In this document: one piece after another, positions 1-12,315 of the stretch
Layout of the letters: each line of letters begins with the position of its first letter
Position numbering within the stretch: the first letter of the stretch is position 1
Source of the DNA: Lagopus muta
Taxonomy: Eukaryota; Chordata; Aves; Galliformes; Phasianidae
Reading direction: 5' to 3'
Length of the DNA stretch: 64,000 bases
Assembly (NCBI RefSeq): GCF_023343835.1
Contig: NC_064433.1
Location: 185,211,777 to 185,275,776, forward strand
Program-made: the position numbers and the translations under genes
The notes under the pieces: generated by a model
Database searches by the model: none
The model's input: the letters and a program-made list of their open reading frames with translations, nothing else
What the model was told of the DNA's origin: nothing

Positions 1-367
1 CTGCCTGACTCCAAGCCTGCTCCTGGCTTTTCTCTGCACAGACTTTTTTATTTTTATTTTTTTCTGTGCGATTGTTTCTTAATGCAGTTTATGTCAAAAA
101 CATGTTTGGAAAAGGAGCAGGACAAACCTTGATCATCAGGATGCCTCCTAGTCACCAGTGAGATAAAGACTGAATGTTCCTTTCTCTTGTTTCAATATAC
201 CAATAGGAACAACTTGTAAATTACTGCCTTCAAAAAGGTTTTCCTTGAGTTTTGACAACCTTACGTCTACTCTGGAGTAAATTTACTCTTTTGCATAAGG
301 CGTGTGTCTCCATTTGTCCAGGCAGACTCCCTTTCTCCCCCTGGAAAAACAGAAATGATCACTGAAT
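1..367. other. Unique AT-rich sequence, no gene seen
   Basis: There is a T-rich stretch around 45-63. I see no open frame with recognisable content and no repeat family I can name. Confidence 0.6.
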
Positions 368-815
368 CAGATAATTATAGAATATGTTGAATCGGAAGGA
401 ACGCTCAAGGATCACTGACTCCAACCCTTGGCTCCACGTAGGACCACCCAACATTCAAACTCTGTATCTGAGAGCACTGTACAAACACCCCCTGAGCTCC
501 TGGGCAGGCCGTTCCATGCCCACCACCCTGTGGTGCAGACCCTTTCCCTCACCCCCAGCTGCCCTCCCCTGTCACAGCTCCATGCCGTTCCCTGTCGCTG
601 TCACACAGAGCAGAGCTCAGCGCTGCCCTCCGGCTCGCTGTGAGGAGCTGCAGCCGCCATCAGGCCTCCCCTCAGCTCCTCTGCTCTAGGCTGAGCACAC
701 CACAGACCTCGGCTCCTCATACACCTCGCCTTCCAGACCCTTCCCCATTTTTGTAGACCTCCTTCAAACACTCTAATAGTTGTAAGTTCTTTTTTGAAGT
801 GTAGATTTGCTCAGA
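368..815 (-). mobile_element. CR1 LINE fragment, 3' portion, old GC-rich subfamily
   Basis: The inverted order of CR1 3'-region landmarks is readable: a decayed tail near 370-390, the 'ggaccacccaacattcaaac' segment at 441-460, the 'tccatgccgttccctgtcgc' segment near 580-600, and a terminal 'cactctaatagtt' block near 770-783. It is clearly more GC-rich than the flanks. The short forward frames at 384-689 and 428-643 run antisense to the element and have no coding meaning. It is strongly diverged, and both ends are approximate. Confidence 0.8.
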
Positions 816-1206
816 CTTTCCACAGACCATCACCCTATAACCATAAGGTTTCAAACATGTGCTGCACGTACTGTGGGTAGCCAAGTAACAAAGAGTGGTG
901 AATTAAAGGAATAGAAAAAAAAAACACCGTGAGAACTACTGTGCTAATATTAGAAATTTCTTGAATGTTGAATCTGTACACCAGATAAAACTGTCTAAAA
1001 TACTGTTGCTGATGATTAAACACTGGAGATAGTAATATGCTTCTGGGTAACTGAAGAAGGAAGAGTTCTTGGTCAATTCGTTTAATCAAGAAATAATTTG
1101 AATGAATTATTGTCTGTTCAACACAGGAGAAGGCTGTGGACACATTACACTGGTCATCATGATCGAGGGTCAGGGAAAATCAATGCATCAATGGGGGAGA
1201 CACTTT
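816..1206. other. Unique sequence between two CR1 fragments
   Basis: AT-rich, with a short A-run near 914-924. A minus-strand frame at 835-1143 reads as hydrophobic, low-information protein with no recognisable domain. Confidence 0.55.
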
Positions 1207-1425
1207 CATAGAATCACAGAATCCCATAATGTTTTCAGCTGGAACTCTTAAAGGTCCTTTAGTCCAACCTCCCTGCAGTGAACAGGGACACCTACAGTCC
1301 CATACAGCCTGACCTTGGGCTTCTCCAGGGTTGGGGCATCCACCACCTCTCTGGGCAACCTGTGCCAGTGTCTCATCAACCTTGTTGTAAAAAGCTTTTT
1401 CCTTACATCCAGTCTAAAGCTGATA
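1207..1425 (-). mobile_element. CR1 LINE 3'-end fragment
   Basis: It begins with the inverted octamer tail (catagaatcacagaatccc). It then runs through the CR1 3' UTR landmarks 'cagggacacctacag', 'ggggcatccaccacctctct' and 'gggcaacctgtgccagtg', and fades after 'ccttacatccagtctaaa'. This is a 5'-truncated copy of about 220 bp, of the subfamily whose 3' UTR contains 'gaacagggacacctacag'. Confidence 0.93.
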
Positions 1426-4124
1426 TTGCAGGACCTTAACAGTAGGAGATGCAGAGTTGCAGGAGAAGGCTCATTCCCAGTAGTCAGAAGGGCCCATATT
1501 GTTTTTGTAGGCATGCTGAGCCGCAGGCACCACATGCCCCCTGGAAATCTGATGATCCCTTTTAAGGTTAAAGAAATGATGCTGCAAGTTTGGATAGTGG
1601 CAAGGGAAATGTGCAGAACAATTGTGAAAGTTAGGAGGGATGAGTGGTGTGTTTCCTTTTATCCCACACAAATTAAAACAGCAAATTAGCAATCAGATTA
1701 AGATACTTAATGTCAGGTTTGGCGAAGATGACCACTCAGCTGGACATAAACTGCAGCTACTGGCAATTGACACATGCTAAAAAGTACCATGATTGTGATA
1801 AAAGTGAGATTTATGAAAGCCAAGTAAATATTTTGCCCTTCATCATTCCCTGCTCATTAAGTGGCATCAAATGTAAATACTGAAACCCCAAATGACATCC
1901 TGTTTTTGATATTAGTTCAACCTGGTTATCCTGTTATTACCATGGCAGTTGCAAGTGTTATCTTTGGGTAGCAGAGCATGGATGAATAACCATGAATGAT
2001 TTTTCAGAGCTGCCCTATCACTAATGAAATCCACACTCATAATTAGTTTCATCTAAATATGAAGTTTCCTCACTAGACATTCATGTTTTTTATTCCTGAT
2101 TTATAATGCACTTACCGATGCAGGAGTTAACAGATTAGATTGCTGAATGCCTGGAGTGATCACACAGACAATGGAAACAAAGCATCTTCTTAATCAATCA
2201 TCTTGCTAGCTATTTAGCTGGCTTTGCTCCTAAGAGATCACTGGACAGAGGCCATTACTCAAAAAAGAAAGAAAGAAAAAAAAAAAAAAAAAGAGAAGAA
2301 AGTGCATTCATTATTATTTTCTAACTATGCACTCTTGCATAGTCCGGGCTGCTTATTCAACATGAATGGCATTATTTGTATTTCTTGAAGAGTCCCTAAT
2401 CAGGTTCTGTACTGCTGAAAGCCTTTGTCTGGGAGGTAAGCATGTCTCTGAATTAACCTCTCTAACACTTCTCTTTCCCTCTGTGCTACTCAGTGCGCAC
2501 GTAATCCTGGGAACTGTTCATCTCGAATTCAATTGTCCATTGTCAGAATGAAAGACCAGACATCACTTCAGGCTCTTGGAGCTGACTGGCTTTTTACAGT
2601 ATACCAGAAGTCCTTTGGGCTTTCATTTCAGATTTCAGTGGGGATTCAGTGGTAAAACTTGGTCACCTTTAAGCCCATTCTGTGATGCTAGATAAGCATT
2701 TTCTCAAATTCTCTAAATCTATTTAACTGCCTAGCACATTAATACTCAGCCCAAAACAATGAAATTACAGAAGCAGTGTTTTCTGTAGAAGCCTGCTTAA
2801 TCAGTGCATTACGGTTCTTTTTGGCCTTGATATGCAAGGTTGCAGAGGGATGTGTGTTTTGTCCAGAACCCAGCATTGTACTTTCCAAGCTATTTCTGAA
2901 TAAAGACCTCTGTGCAGCATCTGTTTTGTCTGAAATCCTATTCACTCTTTCCATTCAGGTTTCCTTCTCTTCGTAAATTTAATCCTCAGCCCTGGAATTC
3001 TCTCCTTATTTTCTTAGTTATGATGAGAGTGAACAGCTGGACCATTTTGCAGGCTTTGTTGACAGTGCTCAGTTCTTACTTTTTTCTCCCCCTTATTTTC
3101 AGACAGAGCCTGGCTCACTTTGTCTGGCTACTGTCTGACATGTCAGCTTACACTGCTCCAGCTCCCAGCTGTTCCTTTCTTTTATGCTATAGATTGTTCT
3201 TTACATTATAGTCAAACGCGGGTTTCTACTTCCAGAGCGCTAATCTGTTTCCACAGCAACCCATAAAATGGAGAAATCTGATCCCAGAACTTTTCTTTAG
3301 AACTTTTAAATGCATATATAAACACACTCGTATTTAACCATCCTAAAGGTGATTTCTGTGAAATGGAAGCTGTTATGAACAGTCAGGAATCCGTAAGTTC
3401 TCAAACTGTTTAAGCTATTCCATCACAATTCTGATTCACATAATAGATACTGACAGAAAATGATTAAGAATGTTTTCCATCAAAGATGGTTGCAATTGTG
3501 AAATTGGATGTGTTAAACTGAATTACTGGGATCTTCCTGTTTACTCAGCGTCAGATATGTCTGTGTAAACTTTGCTGGTTAGCTATTAACTGTCATAGTC
3601 AAATGCCACTGTTTCAAATATACTTGTGATGTGAATGAGCTGATTTCATTCTGCTTGAGCTATAAATATTCTGGAATTGAAATAACACTGAAAACATAGC
3701 TAAATAGCAAGAACAAGATTATACCTTTCTGTTTCAAAAAGGTATTCTTTGTAGCTGCTGAAAACTCGCAGCAGAGCAAAATATGTTTTCTGCTGATAAG
3801 TTGTAACAAACAGAAAATACCTATCTGTGGAGGAGTCCCATGTGTCCTGTTTGTGCAAGTAATTTTTCATGGGCAAGCAAAATTTTGGCAATACGAGTCA
3901 CACAGAAATCATCTTTAGAAAGATATCCCTTTTACACACTATATTTATTATCTTGGAAATTTTGCTCATGGTGATGCTGAAGTTGACGCTGCTCATCTCA
4001 ACTCCTGGCAGTGGCAGCACTTGAAGTCACCTAGATTAAGTGAGCTGGATGAAGGTGAACATATTAAGTGTAGTAGTCCATATATAGGACCTGTTCAGAT
4101 GTCATGGTTGTATATCAACATGGA
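1426..4124. other. Unique AT-rich sequence, no gene recognised
   Basis: The interval holds an A-rich simple repeat at 2261-2302 but otherwise nothing I can name. Frames at 2366-2551, 2776-2976, 2912-3211 and 3700-3891 are short, lack domain signatures and are not flanked by convincing splice sites. It is consistent with intronic or intergenic DNA. Confidence 0.55.
2261..2302. repeat. A-rich simple repeat (GAAA/A)n
   Basis: About 40 bp of A with interspersed G (gaaagaaagaaaaaa...). No AATAAA lies at a suitable distance upstream, so it is called a simple repeat and not a retrocopy tail. Confidence 0.85.
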
Positions 4125-4348
4125 AAATATTTTGGACTGGATATAAGAAAAAGATTTTTACAGCAGAGGTAGTAAGGCACTGGAATTGGTTGCCCAGGTG
4201 GATCCACATCCTGAAGACACTTAAGGTCAAGTTGGACGGCGCTCTGAGCAACCTGATCAATCTGTAGGTGTCCCTGTTCATTGCAGGGGAGTTGGACTAG
4301 ATGACTTTTGAAGGTCCCTTCTAACCCAAATGATTCTATGATTCCATG
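4125..4348 (+). mobile_element. CR1 LINE 3'-end fragment
   Basis: Plus-strand CR1 3' end: 'ggatataag...', 'ggcactggaattggttgccc', 'gtgtccctgttcattgcagg' and 'ggagttggactagatgac', closing with the octamer tail 'atgattctatgattccatg'. It is 5'-truncated at about 224 bp and belongs to the same 3'-UTR type as the copies at 1207, 18195, 33678 and 44492. Confidence 0.94.
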
Positions 4349-7300
4349 AAGACCAGATAAAATATTTTTTAATCCTGATCTGAATGTTCTAATCCCCAAG
4401 GACAGCCTCAGCTGGCTACTCTTGGTGCCATCAACCCAATCAAGTCTTTTCAGCTGCCTAATCTGCTTCAGAAAACATCTGAACCTGTCCCTCATCTCAA
4501 TATGGACTTGGCACCCATCTATCCAAGGAATCTCTTGGGAGAAAGGGCCAAAGCTTGTTTCGTCATTCCCTTAAGGATTCGCTTCATTCTGTTAAAAATC
4601 AGGACACTGAACTGATGTCATCGGGGCTGGGACCGAGGAAAAAAGATTGATGAGTGCAGCATGTTCAGGTACTATAATCTAATGTGATAAAACTTCAGGC
4701 TGACTTTAAATCTTGGGTATGTCAGGATGAAAAAGTCATTATACTTCTCTGTCACTATTCAGAGTTTCTATGTGCACTTTTTTTTTTTTTTTTTTTTTTT
4801 TTAAACCAAATAAAGAGCTTTAGGCATAAATGGAAATTTGCAAAGCATCCAAACTGGACGTGAGGTATATCAAGGCTTCTAAAGATATTTTTAATTGCTT
4901 TTCTGGGTTTCTTTTAGGATTGACATTAAAAAAAAAAAAATCAATATTGGAATATTCCTTGAGCATTGGCTCACATCAAATCCACCTCTCACAACATTAA
5001 AGAGAATTTTATCTCCTTACTGAATTGTTATTTTAATCAGTACATGTTATAGGAATAAACTGTGAAGGCTCCCATCAAAGCACTGCTTAAAAGATGGACC
5101 TAAAACATGCACTTATGGCACTGATTAGATTAACCATGTTGATTAAAAGGTTGCGCACGTAACTGTGCACTCTGTGCATGTGACTGTGTTCATGTTCCCT
5201 GATCTGCACCACTACTGCACCACTAAACACTGTGCAGACACCCTCTGCACCCTATGAAGATACTTGTTAATGGTGTAAACTTCCAATCTTGCCTGAACAT
5301 GAAGGGTCCCACTATCTACGGTCTTGAGAAGAACCTTAGCAGGACTCCTACAGAACACAGCAGTGAAGTTGCACTTGAAGGTTAAATTAGATTAAATGTG
5401 CTCTTGGAGGATCAGACCACAACTTGGTTTTCCCACTCTTTTTTAAATCTCTGTCTTCACCCTGCTTTAACTTCCATGGAGAAGTCAGATTTTCTTATAC
5501 CTATATCTTTGTCCTCTTTTTCAGCTCTCCTCTTTCATATCTACTGTAAGAGTTGGGTTAATGCCCAAATGGTCTTATTCTCAGATAGTCCTTGCAAAAA
5601 TATTCATAGCAATATGGATTGTTAATAATACAATGGCTGTAGGCTACAGTAGTGTCTAAAACACAGTCTGAAGGAACGTTCCTATTTCCTAATGTACCCA
5701 AAGTCATTGACTCAGAGATAAAATCCCAGGACAAAATAATTATTGATTATAATAAAGTCAACAAAATACCGTGGCTGCATTACTGAATACAATTGGGCAA
5801 ATTTCAGTGTTGGGGAGGATTTGTGAACATCTCTAACTAGTTGCAGAGGGATGTTAAGCTATTTTTTTTTCCAATCTCACACATTCCTGGTCCCTGATAT
5901 CAAAAACAAAACTAAAAAAATTTCATGTAAATGTGTATACTTTTTCACCTACTTAATAGCAAAACTTGTGTTTTCTATTAAGAATTCCACTTTTGATTAT
6001 GCTTGCAGAGCTGAGGGAACTTCAGGGGAAATGTAGCATCTATGTAGACAGTGTTTCTTCTTTTTCTTGATACTATTTTAATTTTCTCTCAGCTGGATAC
6101 TTCTCTTTTTCTCCCCAGCATTTTTCAAAGTGGGTTGCTAATCAGAAATTGCTCAAAATAATTAATTTTTGAACATCCTGGGAATTCTGAAATACAGGCA
6201 GATCTCTCACTGGTGCTTCCAAGGGCATAAGTCACTGCAGTATTAACAATAAGCTAAGGAAATGTGATTGTTATTCTTTTGATGCATCAGCTATGGTAGT
6301 GGAGCTCAGAGGTGTGCATGGAGATACTTACAACAAATTGTAGGAGTGCATCCTTGCTGAGCTCATTCAACCCATACTTTGGGTTGGTCAGACCAGGGCA
6401 GCTTTTTTTTTGGTAATAATTTATCTTCCAATCTTTATATCAGAGTTTAATAACCTTGGGAAGCATCATACTCTATTTGCATGCTCTGATCTGTGCACAT
6501 GCAGATGGAGGTTTCATTTGCATTAACATTTATTGCACATCTACCAACTAACTGCAGCAAGTTTGCTATTTTCTTGAAGTATCAGCATTGCCACATGCAT
6601 TGTGGAGCAAGTTGAGATACATTTGGAAGAAATTTGCATTTCCTTGTTGGAATGCTTACTGCACCATGCTGTTTCAGACATCCATATATTTTCTTAGATC
6701 TTTTCCTGACTGCCTCGCAGTCCCTTATTTATTTATAGTGACATCTTATACAAAGCTGGAAAAGGCTGGTAAGGCCATTTCACCACTGAAGAGATGAAGC
6801 ACAAGAACTGTAAAGACCAGATCTAGGGGCATCCAAAGGCTACACAACAACACATAAACCAGCAGCCACATGGACTGGCACCATGACCACTGTAGTGCCC
6901 ATTACCTTCCCTTTGGGGCGAGTTCCCACTGTTTGCAGCTGACTTGAAGCATTAACTGTTACAGAAGAACGGTACAAGGACTTCTGTCTCTCATTCACCT
7001 CTGTAATATATATTTTTTTAAACAGACAGATCTCAATACTCCTTAAATGACACCAGAATGAGTGTTTGAAGGTGAACAAAGGGCTACAGCTTCAAAGTGG
7101 CTCTTTGTGCTTGTGGAATGAATGTCTCTTCACTCTGCCCTTTGTGGTCCCCAGCGATAAGAGCCACTTTTGGACAAAGGACACAAATTGAGATATATTG
7201 GATGGATAGCTCAGAAATTCAGTGGGCAAATGTGAGTATCCCACCCCCAGTCCTCTTTAACAATTGGACTTTCACAGTACAAAGCCTCCTAGTGCCTAGT

Positions 7301-7901
7301 TTTCTAATTAAAGCAACTTTATGAAGAAAATGTCCAAACTTTCACACTGGCATTTCTTTTCTCCCAGACACCTTACCTCTGCAGCTATGCATCTGCAATA
7401 CCAGCCCATCTCAGCTTGTCGGAGCATCTCTCTGATATGATGAGCCTGAGAAATTAACTAATTTACCTCAGCTGGCCCCACTCTATTGCCCTAAAATTTC
7501 CTATATTTAGGTACAGTAACTGTGAAGTTCCCTCTGTCATGAAAGTGAGAGATAATGAAAAAAAAGAAAAAAAAGACTGGAACACCCCTCTCATCTCCTC
7601 ATTCAAATCTTTCTTTAACATTTGCACATCTTGTCCTAGTGCACTTAGATTTTATCTTTGAGCGTGCAGTCCAGAGTATCTTGCTGTATTTTCCTGTCTC
7701 AAACACAGTTCTATGTAATTTACACAAAATAAGTGAAAAAGAAGAAGGTTAAAACTTCTATTAAAAATACAAGTTATATAGCCTGGTGTTTAGGCCTATG
7801 TTAATATTGAGGTCCATCTTGAAAGTCTTCTTCACTGAGCTGTCCTTTGCATATCTCACGTTTATCTCACAGTGGCTACACCAACTGCCCCCATCATATG
7901 T
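4349..7901. other. Unique AT-rich sequence, no gene recognised
   Basis: This holds a 25-base T run at 4778-4802 and an A run near 4928-4940. Frames such as 5398-5625, 5851-6036, 6588-6797, 6840-7079 and 7097-7324 show no domain. The 60 bases after the T run contain an AATAAA-like hexamer only in the sense that does not match a poly(A) tail. Confidence 0.55.
4778..4802. repeat. Poly(T) run, 25 bases
   Basis: An uninterrupted T25. Read on the minus strand it would be a poly(A) tail, but there is no AATAAA within 30 bases on that strand, so it is called a homopolymer. Confidence 0.9.
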
Positions 7902-8390
7902 GATCACAGAATCACAGAATCATTAAGGTTGGAAAAGACCACTAAGATCACCAAGCCCAGCCATTAACCTACCCCACTATGCCCACTGAAAACATCCCTC
8001 AATGCCACATCTCTAGAATTACTGAACACCTCTAGGGTCAGTGACTCCATCACTTCCTTCCCCAAGCTGCCTGTTCCAATATATTACTACTCTTTCTGGG
8101 AAAAATTTTTTTCCTAATATCCAGCCTGAACCTCTCCTGGCCTGTCTCAGTGCTATTACCTCAAGTCTTATCCCTGTTACATGGGAGAAGAATCCAACCC
8201 CAAACTATCAACAACTTCCTTTCAGGAAGTTGTAGAGAGCAATAAAGCCTCTCCTGAGCCTCCTCTTCTCCAGACTGAGAAATCCCAGCTCCCTCAGCTG
8301 CTCTCCCTAATACTTGTGCTCCAGATCCTTCACCAGCTCCATTGTTCTCTTTGTACATGCTTCAGATCCTTCAGGGAAGTCCTCATCCTC
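7902..8390 (-). mobile_element. CR1 LINE 3'-end fragment, about 490 bp
   Basis: It opens with the inverted octamers 'gatcacagaatcacagaatc' and 'attaaggttggaaaagacca'. It continues through 'tgcccactgaaaacatccct', 'ctgcctgttccaatatatta', 'cctaatatccagcctgaacc' and 'gttacatgggagaagaatcc', and fades in 'agatccttcaccagctccat'. This is the 'attaaggttggaaaagacca' subfamily, also found at 32386, 34150, 35804 and 59289. The forward frames at 8041-8474 are antisense shadows. Confidence 0.95.
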
Positions 8391-9831
8391 AACCCTCTTC
8401 CAACCTCCACTTTAGATACAGACTACATAAGATCTGGAAAAGAGAAACGACTTTGGGGGTTGCTTAATTGCTGACAACTTGATTTGCTGGGTAGTATTGG
8501 GTATAAACATTTGAAGAACTGGGTCTAAGACTGACAGACTGATGATACAAAGAATATTTTTTTCCATTCATGTAAAAATTTTTCCATCCATCCCTGTGTC
8601 AATGGGATGACAGATGTCCTAAACTCACTGTGTTTGGGGTCCTCATGAATTCACAGGAATATATTAGTTCTCATAGCTTTGGCTGGTAGTTGGCAAATAT
8701 GGGCCAGTAAGAAAAAGCACTGAAAATCTCATGCACTACATAGAAGGAACAAGTCATAGTTCTTATTTTATTAAATACATGATAGTCTTCAGCAAGACAT
8801 GTTAAAGTACCCAGATTTTGGAAAAGGTATGAAAATTCAATTTTGCATATTCTCTGTGCTCAATTTTCAGCTATTACACATTAACCATTTGTATGTTGGC
8901 TGTTTTAAGCACTTGCTCTCATGACGTGTTTCCTTCTGCAAGATGTATAAGTATTTAAGAAGCTTCACACAAGATGTGGATTTTCTTTGCTAAACTGCAG
9001 GTATCCACATGCTTTATTCACTCTGGTTCCCAGGTCTGTTTTTAGAAACCAGGAATATAACTTCTATTCAAGCGTAGACACAGAAGAAATTGGTCTTTTA
9101 TTCACTGGCTCAAAGATTACAGAATCAGGGGATGTGAAAAAATGTGAAAGGATATAAGACAAGGCATTTAGGGTTGAGATTGCCCTTAGTTTTTCTGTTA
9201 TATATTATAAATTAAGAATCTAAGGAAATAAAGAGTGTGACTCACTGTCTGGAATATGAAAAATCCAAACAAAATCTGACTTTGTGATTCAGAGCACCAA
9301 TGTAAAACGTAATTGTCTGCATTTCAGAAAGTGATATCTTTAGTGGAACTCAATGATAAGAATGTTATGTCTTGTTTCACCTTTAGAAAACATCTAATTT
9401 CTCTGTAAGATATCAGTTGGAAGTTTGACCTTCTTCACACATTCCCTAAATAGACTTCTTGAAGTCACTCTTACTTCTTGAACTCTAATCCCTGCCCCAA
9501 AAAATATGCTTAGTATTTTATATATTTCTGTTTTCAAGAAAGTGAGTATCACATACATAATTTCCTGTATTATGTAGATTTAATCAGCTTTCAAACTGTT
9601 GCTGTCTTCATTTTACTGAAGGAAGAGAGGGATCTGGATGATTTTCCCTATTCTGTGAATGAAGAAATTCTGTGAACGAACTCTCCAGGTATGAAGCTCT
9701 ATAAAAGATGTGCCACTTCTCTGTATTTTATCTCACTTTTAATTCAAATGCATTGGGAAATTCAATCAGAAGACTCAAATTATTCTAGGCTTTGTTTCTG
9801 CTAAGAATGTAAATATGCTTACTGGAAAAAA
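8391..9831. other. Unique AT-rich sequence, nothing recognised
   Basis: No repeat family, RNA gene or coding exon could be supported on either strand. Confidence 0.5.
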
Positions 9832-10084
9832 AGACAGGAGGGAGGAAGGGAGGAAGGGAGGAAGGGAGGAAGGGAGGAAGGGAGGAAGGGAGGAAGGGAG
9901 GAAGGGAGGAAGGGAGGAAGGGAGGAAGGAAGGAAGGAAGGAAGGAAGGAAGGAAGGAAGGAAGGAAGGAAGGAAGGAAGGAAGGAAGGAAGGAAGGAAG
10001 GAAGGAAGGAAGGAAGGAAGGAAGGAAGGAAGGAAGGAAGGAAGGAAGGAAGGAAGGAAGGAAGGAAGGAAGGAAGGAAGGAAA
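9832..10084. repeat. Polypurine microsatellite (GGAAGGGA)n then (GGAA)n
   Basis: About 250 bp of pure purine on the plus strand. The first part (about 9839-9926) repeats the 8-mer GGAAGGGA about 11 times. The second part (about 9927-10084) is the 4-mer GGAA repeated about 40 times. Frames on both strands across it (9775-10168) are translated simple repeat (Phe-Leu-Pro-Ser or Glu-Gly-Arg-Lys) and are not genes. Confidence 0.97.
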
Positions 10085-10430
10085 AACACTTCCACAGTGG
10101 TATTTATTGCTGGAACATGTCTTCATTACTATCATTCATTGTTTTTTTATTCTGTCTCTGTAAATTAGGATTCATTCAACACAAAATTCAGAAGAACAGA
10201 GATTTTAAATGCAGACATATGATCTTTCTCCCTGCTTGATAGGAATCTGATATACGTGCTCCAGTGTAATGCATTGCAGCATGATTCCATAGATAGGACA
10301 GTTTTAGTCCACATGAACCACGAAAAAGTCTCCCTCTTGAAAGAAATATCTTCTCTCAAAGTTTTCAAAATTCCACAGAACATCAGACACATTAAATATC
10401 TACGTAATATGTACTGATTCCGTGTTCTGA
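10085..10430. other. Unique sequence
   Basis: No feature can be supported. I looked here for the missing 3' end of the adjacent CR1 (octamer tail, 3' UTR landmarks) and did not find it. Confidence 0.5.
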
Positions 10431-12315
10431 CTTCCCGTGTTCTAGTTTCTGTCTGTTGCCTATTGTTCTACCTTCTCCAGTCACTGAAAAGAGTCTGCCC
10501 CCTCAACTTGACTTCTGTACTTTAGATGTTTATAAACAGTGATGAGATCCCCTCTCCAACCTTGGTGATTCTATGATTTTCCAGGCTGAAGTATCCCAGG
10601 TCTCTCAGCCTTTTCTGTTATGAGAGACATTCCAGGTCCTTACTCATCTTTGTCACCCTCAACTGGACTCTTTCTGGGAGATTCCTGTCTTTTTTGAACT
10701 GGGCAGCCCAGAATTTGTCACAGTATTTCAGATGTAGTCTCATCAAGGCACAGTAGAGGGCGAGGATTACCTCCCTTGACCTGCTGGCCACGCTCTTCTT
10801 AATGCACCTCAGGATACCATTGTCCTTCTTGGCCAATGGTTGGCTTATGTCCACCAGGACATCCACGTCCTTCACTGCAGAGCTCCTCTCCAGCAGGTCA
10901 ACGCCTAACCTGTACTGGTAAATACGGTTATTCCTCCCCAGATGTAGGACCCTACACTTACTCTTGTACCTCATCAGGCCCAATTTTCCAGTCTGCCCAA
11001 GTCTTACTGAATGGCAGCACAGACTTCTGGTGTGTCAGCCACTCTTCCCGGTTTAGTATCACCTGCAAACTTGCTAAGGGTTGACTCTATCCCTTCATGC
11101 AGGTCATTGATGAAATGTTGAACAGGACTGGACCCAGCACTGACCGCTGGGAAACACTGCTATTTACAGGCCTCAAACTGGACTCTGTGTGTCTGCTCAC
11201 AATTCTCTGAGCTCTGCCAGTCAGTCTACTCTCAGTCCATCTCAGTGTCCACTCATTTATACCACAGTTTCTAAGCTTCCATATAAGGATGTTGTGGGAG
11301 ACAGTGTCAAGCACCTTATTGAAGTAATGTTGCACAACATCCACTGCTCTTCCTCCATCTCCCTGTCCAGTGATGAAATCATAGAAGGCTACGAGCTTAG
11401 TCAAGCATGCTATCCTTGGTGAATCTATGTTGAATACTCCTGATAACCTTATTTTCCAAATGCTTGGAGATGGCATCAAGAACAAGTTATACCATCAACT
11501 TTCCAGGGACAGAGTTGAAACTGACTGGCCTGTAGTTTCCCAGGTAGTCATTCTTGCCCATTTTGAAGACTATCCTCCAGCCTCAAAGGACCTCCCCCCT
11601 TCTCCAAGACCTTTCAGAGGTGATAGAGAGCAGTTTTTCAGTCACTTTGCTAGATCCCTCAGCACACGTGGGTTTATCCTATCAGGGCCTGTAGATCCAT
11701 GTGTGTTAATTTTAGCTAAATGCTCTCAGATCATGTTCACCTTGACCAAGGGGAAGCTTTCCCACACTCTCTCTCTTACTGACCTGGGATTCCCAAAGGG
11801 CAGTCTTAGTAATGAAGACTTAAACAAAGAAGGTATTCAGTATCTCCACATTCTCCACATCCCTTGATACCAGTGCACCTACTTCATTCAGTAGCAGAGC
11901 ACTGTCCTTAGTCCTCCTTTTACTATTCATATACTTAAAAAACCCGTTCTTGTTATCCTTGATGTCCTTTGCCAGATTTAATTTCACATGCGCCTTAGCC
12001 TTCTTCACTGAAACCCTGAAGGCCCTGACAACATTCCTATATTCTTCCCAGATGGACAGGATCTTTTTCCAGATTTCATGGACCTTCTTCCTCTCTTTGA
12101 TTTTATCCATAAGCTCCTTGCTCATCCATGCAGGTATCCTGCCACCTTTCTCAGATTTCGTACTCTTAGGGATGTACTGATCTGGAGCTCAGATGTGATT
12201 AAGTGTTGATCAGCTTTCTTGGTCCCCCTTATCTTCCAGCACTCTAGCCCAATGGTTCTTTAAGAGGTCAAAGTTAGCTCTCCTAAAGTCCGGAGTAGCA
12301 ATCCTTTCTCTTGGT
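10431..12315 (-). mobile_element. CR1 LINE, longest copy here; decayed ORF2 RT region, no 3' tail
   Basis: A 1.9-kb inverted CR1. Read on the minus strand from 12315, it runs from the linker downstream of the endonuclease ('FRRANFDLL'-like) into 'AWMSKELMDKIKERKK' and 'EEYRNVVRAFR', then RT motifs 'DTVSHNIL', '[10 protein letters not shown]', 'CALMRLHLKYCDKFWAAQF' and 'RVTKMSKDLECLS'. It ends in the post-ORF region 'cactgaaaagagtctgcccc' near 10480. Multiple stops and frameshifts split it into pieces at 10618-10983, 11087-11485 and 11820-12125, so it is inactive. Unlike normal CR1 copies, which are 5'-truncated but keep the 3' end, this one lacks the final 3' UTR and octamer tail. Forward frames across it are shadows. 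Confidence 0.95.

Noticed and set aside
9775..10168. Three 100+ codon frames on both strands
   Set aside because: They are translations of the GGAAGGGA/GGAA microsatellite (Phe-Leu-Pro-Ser and Glu-Gly-Arg-Lys repeats).
10836..11867. Plus-strand frames of up to 146 codons
   Set aside because: They run antisense through the minus-strand CR1 reverse transcriptase region and have no independent support.
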